DNA from: an uncultured Flavobacteriales bacterium
Lineage (GTDB): Bacteria > Bacteroidota > Bacteroidia > Flavobacteriales > Flavobacteriaceae
Assembly: GCA_913009535.1 (NCBI GenBank)
Contig: CAJVXR010000033.1
Coordinates: forward strand, 1 to 13,903
DNA: 13,903 nucleotides
Reading direction: 5' to 3'
This document shows positions 13,208 through 13,903 of this stretch, in pieces. The position numbers and the translations under genes were made by a program. The notes under the pieces were generated by a model, which was given only the letters and a program-made list of their open reading frames with translations, had not been told where the DNA came from and did no database searches. Position 1 is the first letter of the stretch, and every line of letters starts with the position of its first letter.

Positions 13208-13711
13208 ATGATTAAAGCAATTAAATTATTAGCCATTTCCGTTTTGGCTGTATCATGTACAACAGGAAATCACGCTGATTTTGAAAAGAATACAGCTACA
13301 GCAAAAAAGTACTTTGAACTTCATCAAGCTGAAAATTCAGATGCGATGTTTGAGCTACTTCACGACGAAATAGAATGGCATATGCCTGTTTATGGTTCTG
13401 AGATGGCTGATTTAAATGAGTTTAAGAAAGCGATACTTAATTACCAAAAAGCTTTTGATAACATGAACTTTACAGCTGATTATTGGCTCCCTGGTGTTGA
13501 CCCCGAAACTGGACAATTAGATGGGAGTACTAGAACTTATGGAACCTGGACAGCTAACCATGTTGAAACTGGGAAATCTGTCAAATTAACTGCGTACCAC
13601 GCCTTTTCATTTGTAGATGGTAAGATTTCAGGTGGTGGAGATTGGTTTGATTTTGGAGGAATGATGAATTCTCTTGTTGCAGATGTGGCTGATCTAGAAG
13701 AAATAGAATAG
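13208..13711 (+). CDS. Lipoprotein with SnoaL/NTF2-like domain
   Basis: The 167-residue product has a signal peptide and lipobox LAVSC (Cys17). The rest reads as one cone-shaped NTF2-like domain: a first helix with NTATAKKYFELHQAENSDAM, then LLHDEIEWHMPVYGSEM (about 50-66), a middle helix (DLNEFKKAILNYQKAFDNMNF), and strands with TYGTWTANHVETGKSVKLTAYHAFSFVDGKISGGGDWFDFGGM. The pattern matches SnoaL-like proteins, which include small isomerases/cyclases and many non-enzymatic binding proteins; acidic and His residues facing the pocket (Trp-His, Asp-Trp-Phe-Asp) could bind a ligand. GC content is visibly higher than in its neighbours. It stands alone on the plus strand and ends at a strong terminator. 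Confidence 0.82.
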   Translation: MIKAIKLLAISVLAVSCTTGNHADFEKNTATAKKYFELHQAENSDAMFELLHDEIEWHMPVYGSEMADLNEFKKAILNYQKAFDNMNFTADYWLPGVDPETGQLDGSTRTYGTWTANHVETGKSVKLTAYHAFSFVDGKISGGGDWFDFGGMMNSLVADVADLEEIE

Positions 13712-13750
13712 TCGGTTAGAAAGCATATAATTTCACTATGGTGGTAATAG

Positions 13751-13776
13751 CCCTTACAATTTTGTAAGGGTTTTTT
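13751..13776 (+). terminator. Rho-independent terminator of the SnoaL-like lipoprotein gene
   Basis: CCCTTACAA (13751-13759) and TTGTAAGGG (13762-13770) form a stem of up to 9 bp, followed by TTTTTT (13771-13776). It lies 40 bases after the stop at 13711 and is the only clear intrinsic terminator in the window. Confidence 0.88.
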
Positions 13777-13815
13777 GTTGAACTATTTTTACTTAAACGC
13801 TGTAAAGGTCTAACC

Positions 13816-13886
13816 TACTTACTTGGATTAGAAGTAGCTGAATTATAAAGATAGATAGACAAACCTACAAATAACATAGCCTATAG
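13816..13886 (+). repeat. Copy of the dispersed repeat with an internal insertion
   Basis: ACTTGGATTAGAAGTAGCTG followed by AATTATAAAGA matches the left and middle of the family, and CATAGCCTATAG matches the right end. About 25 extra bases separate the two halves. The DNA just before it (TTAAACGC, then GGTCTAACC) resembles that before the copy at 10784. A gene end on the minus strand may lie just beyond the window. Confidence 0.5.
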
Positions 13887-13903
13887 TAGCTATCAAGATT
13901 TTC

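Noticed and set aside
1..13903. CRISPR arrays, tRNA or rRNA genes, transposase or integrase genes
   Set aside because: None seen: no regularly spaced repeats, no cloverleaf-like sequences and no recombinase-like protein in any frame I examined.

Overview
The window looks like a piece of a low-GC Bacteroidota chromosome, most likely a free-living and probably marine member of the Flavobacteriia. The reasons are the very AT-rich DNA, the absence of clear Shine-Dalgarno sequences, signal peptides ending in a Ser-Phe-Gly/Ser-Gln cleavage site, lipoboxes followed by acidic residues, and -7 promoter elements of the Bacteroidota TAnnTTTG type. The families present (VTC-type polyphosphate polymerase, DUF4956, DUF2490, PD40-repeat S9 peptidase, small DoxX proteins) also fit this group. 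No genus can be named.

Region 1 (1-3717, minus strand) reads as one operon in the order VTC-type polyphosphate polymerase, DUF4956 membrane protein, DUF2490 outer-membrane-type barrel, secreted S9 serine peptidase. The peptidase is cut by the left window edge. Gaps are 3, 8 and 12 bases. The first three genes suggest an envelope-spanning machine built around a polyphosphate-making enzyme.

Region 2 (3792-5611, minus strand) holds a complete AlkB-type alkane/fatty-acyl monooxygenase with all its histidine boxes, and a TIP30-like NAD(P)-binding SDR. Region 3 (5744-7076, plus strand) is a run of small genes: two tandem DoxX-like membrane proteins, a VF530-type DNA-binding protein and a conserved protein of unknown function. 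It converges with hslR (7073-7447, minus), the stop codons overlapping. A perfect 18-bp palindrome lies just ahead of the first DoxX-like gene. Region 4 (7614-8975, plus) pairs a third DoxX protein with a DUF1295 (steroid 5-alpha-reductase-like) membrane enzyme.

Region 5 (about 8976-13903) is different. It is loosely packed and carries mainly small secreted, lipoprotein or membrane proteins, mostly on the minus strand: a lipoprotein, a PAP2 phosphatase-like protein with an altered active-site motif, another lipoprotein, a GATase1-like secreted protein and a two-TM protein. On the plus strand are a 51-residue membrane protein and an NTF2/SnoaL-like lipoprotein with a strong terminator. This part also holds a frame-broken gene remnant, and copies of a dispersed repeat of about 55 bp that sit at or beside the 3' ends of the minus-strand genes. 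The repeats and the decayed gene suggest an accessory, rearranging stretch, in contrast to the compact first 9 kb.
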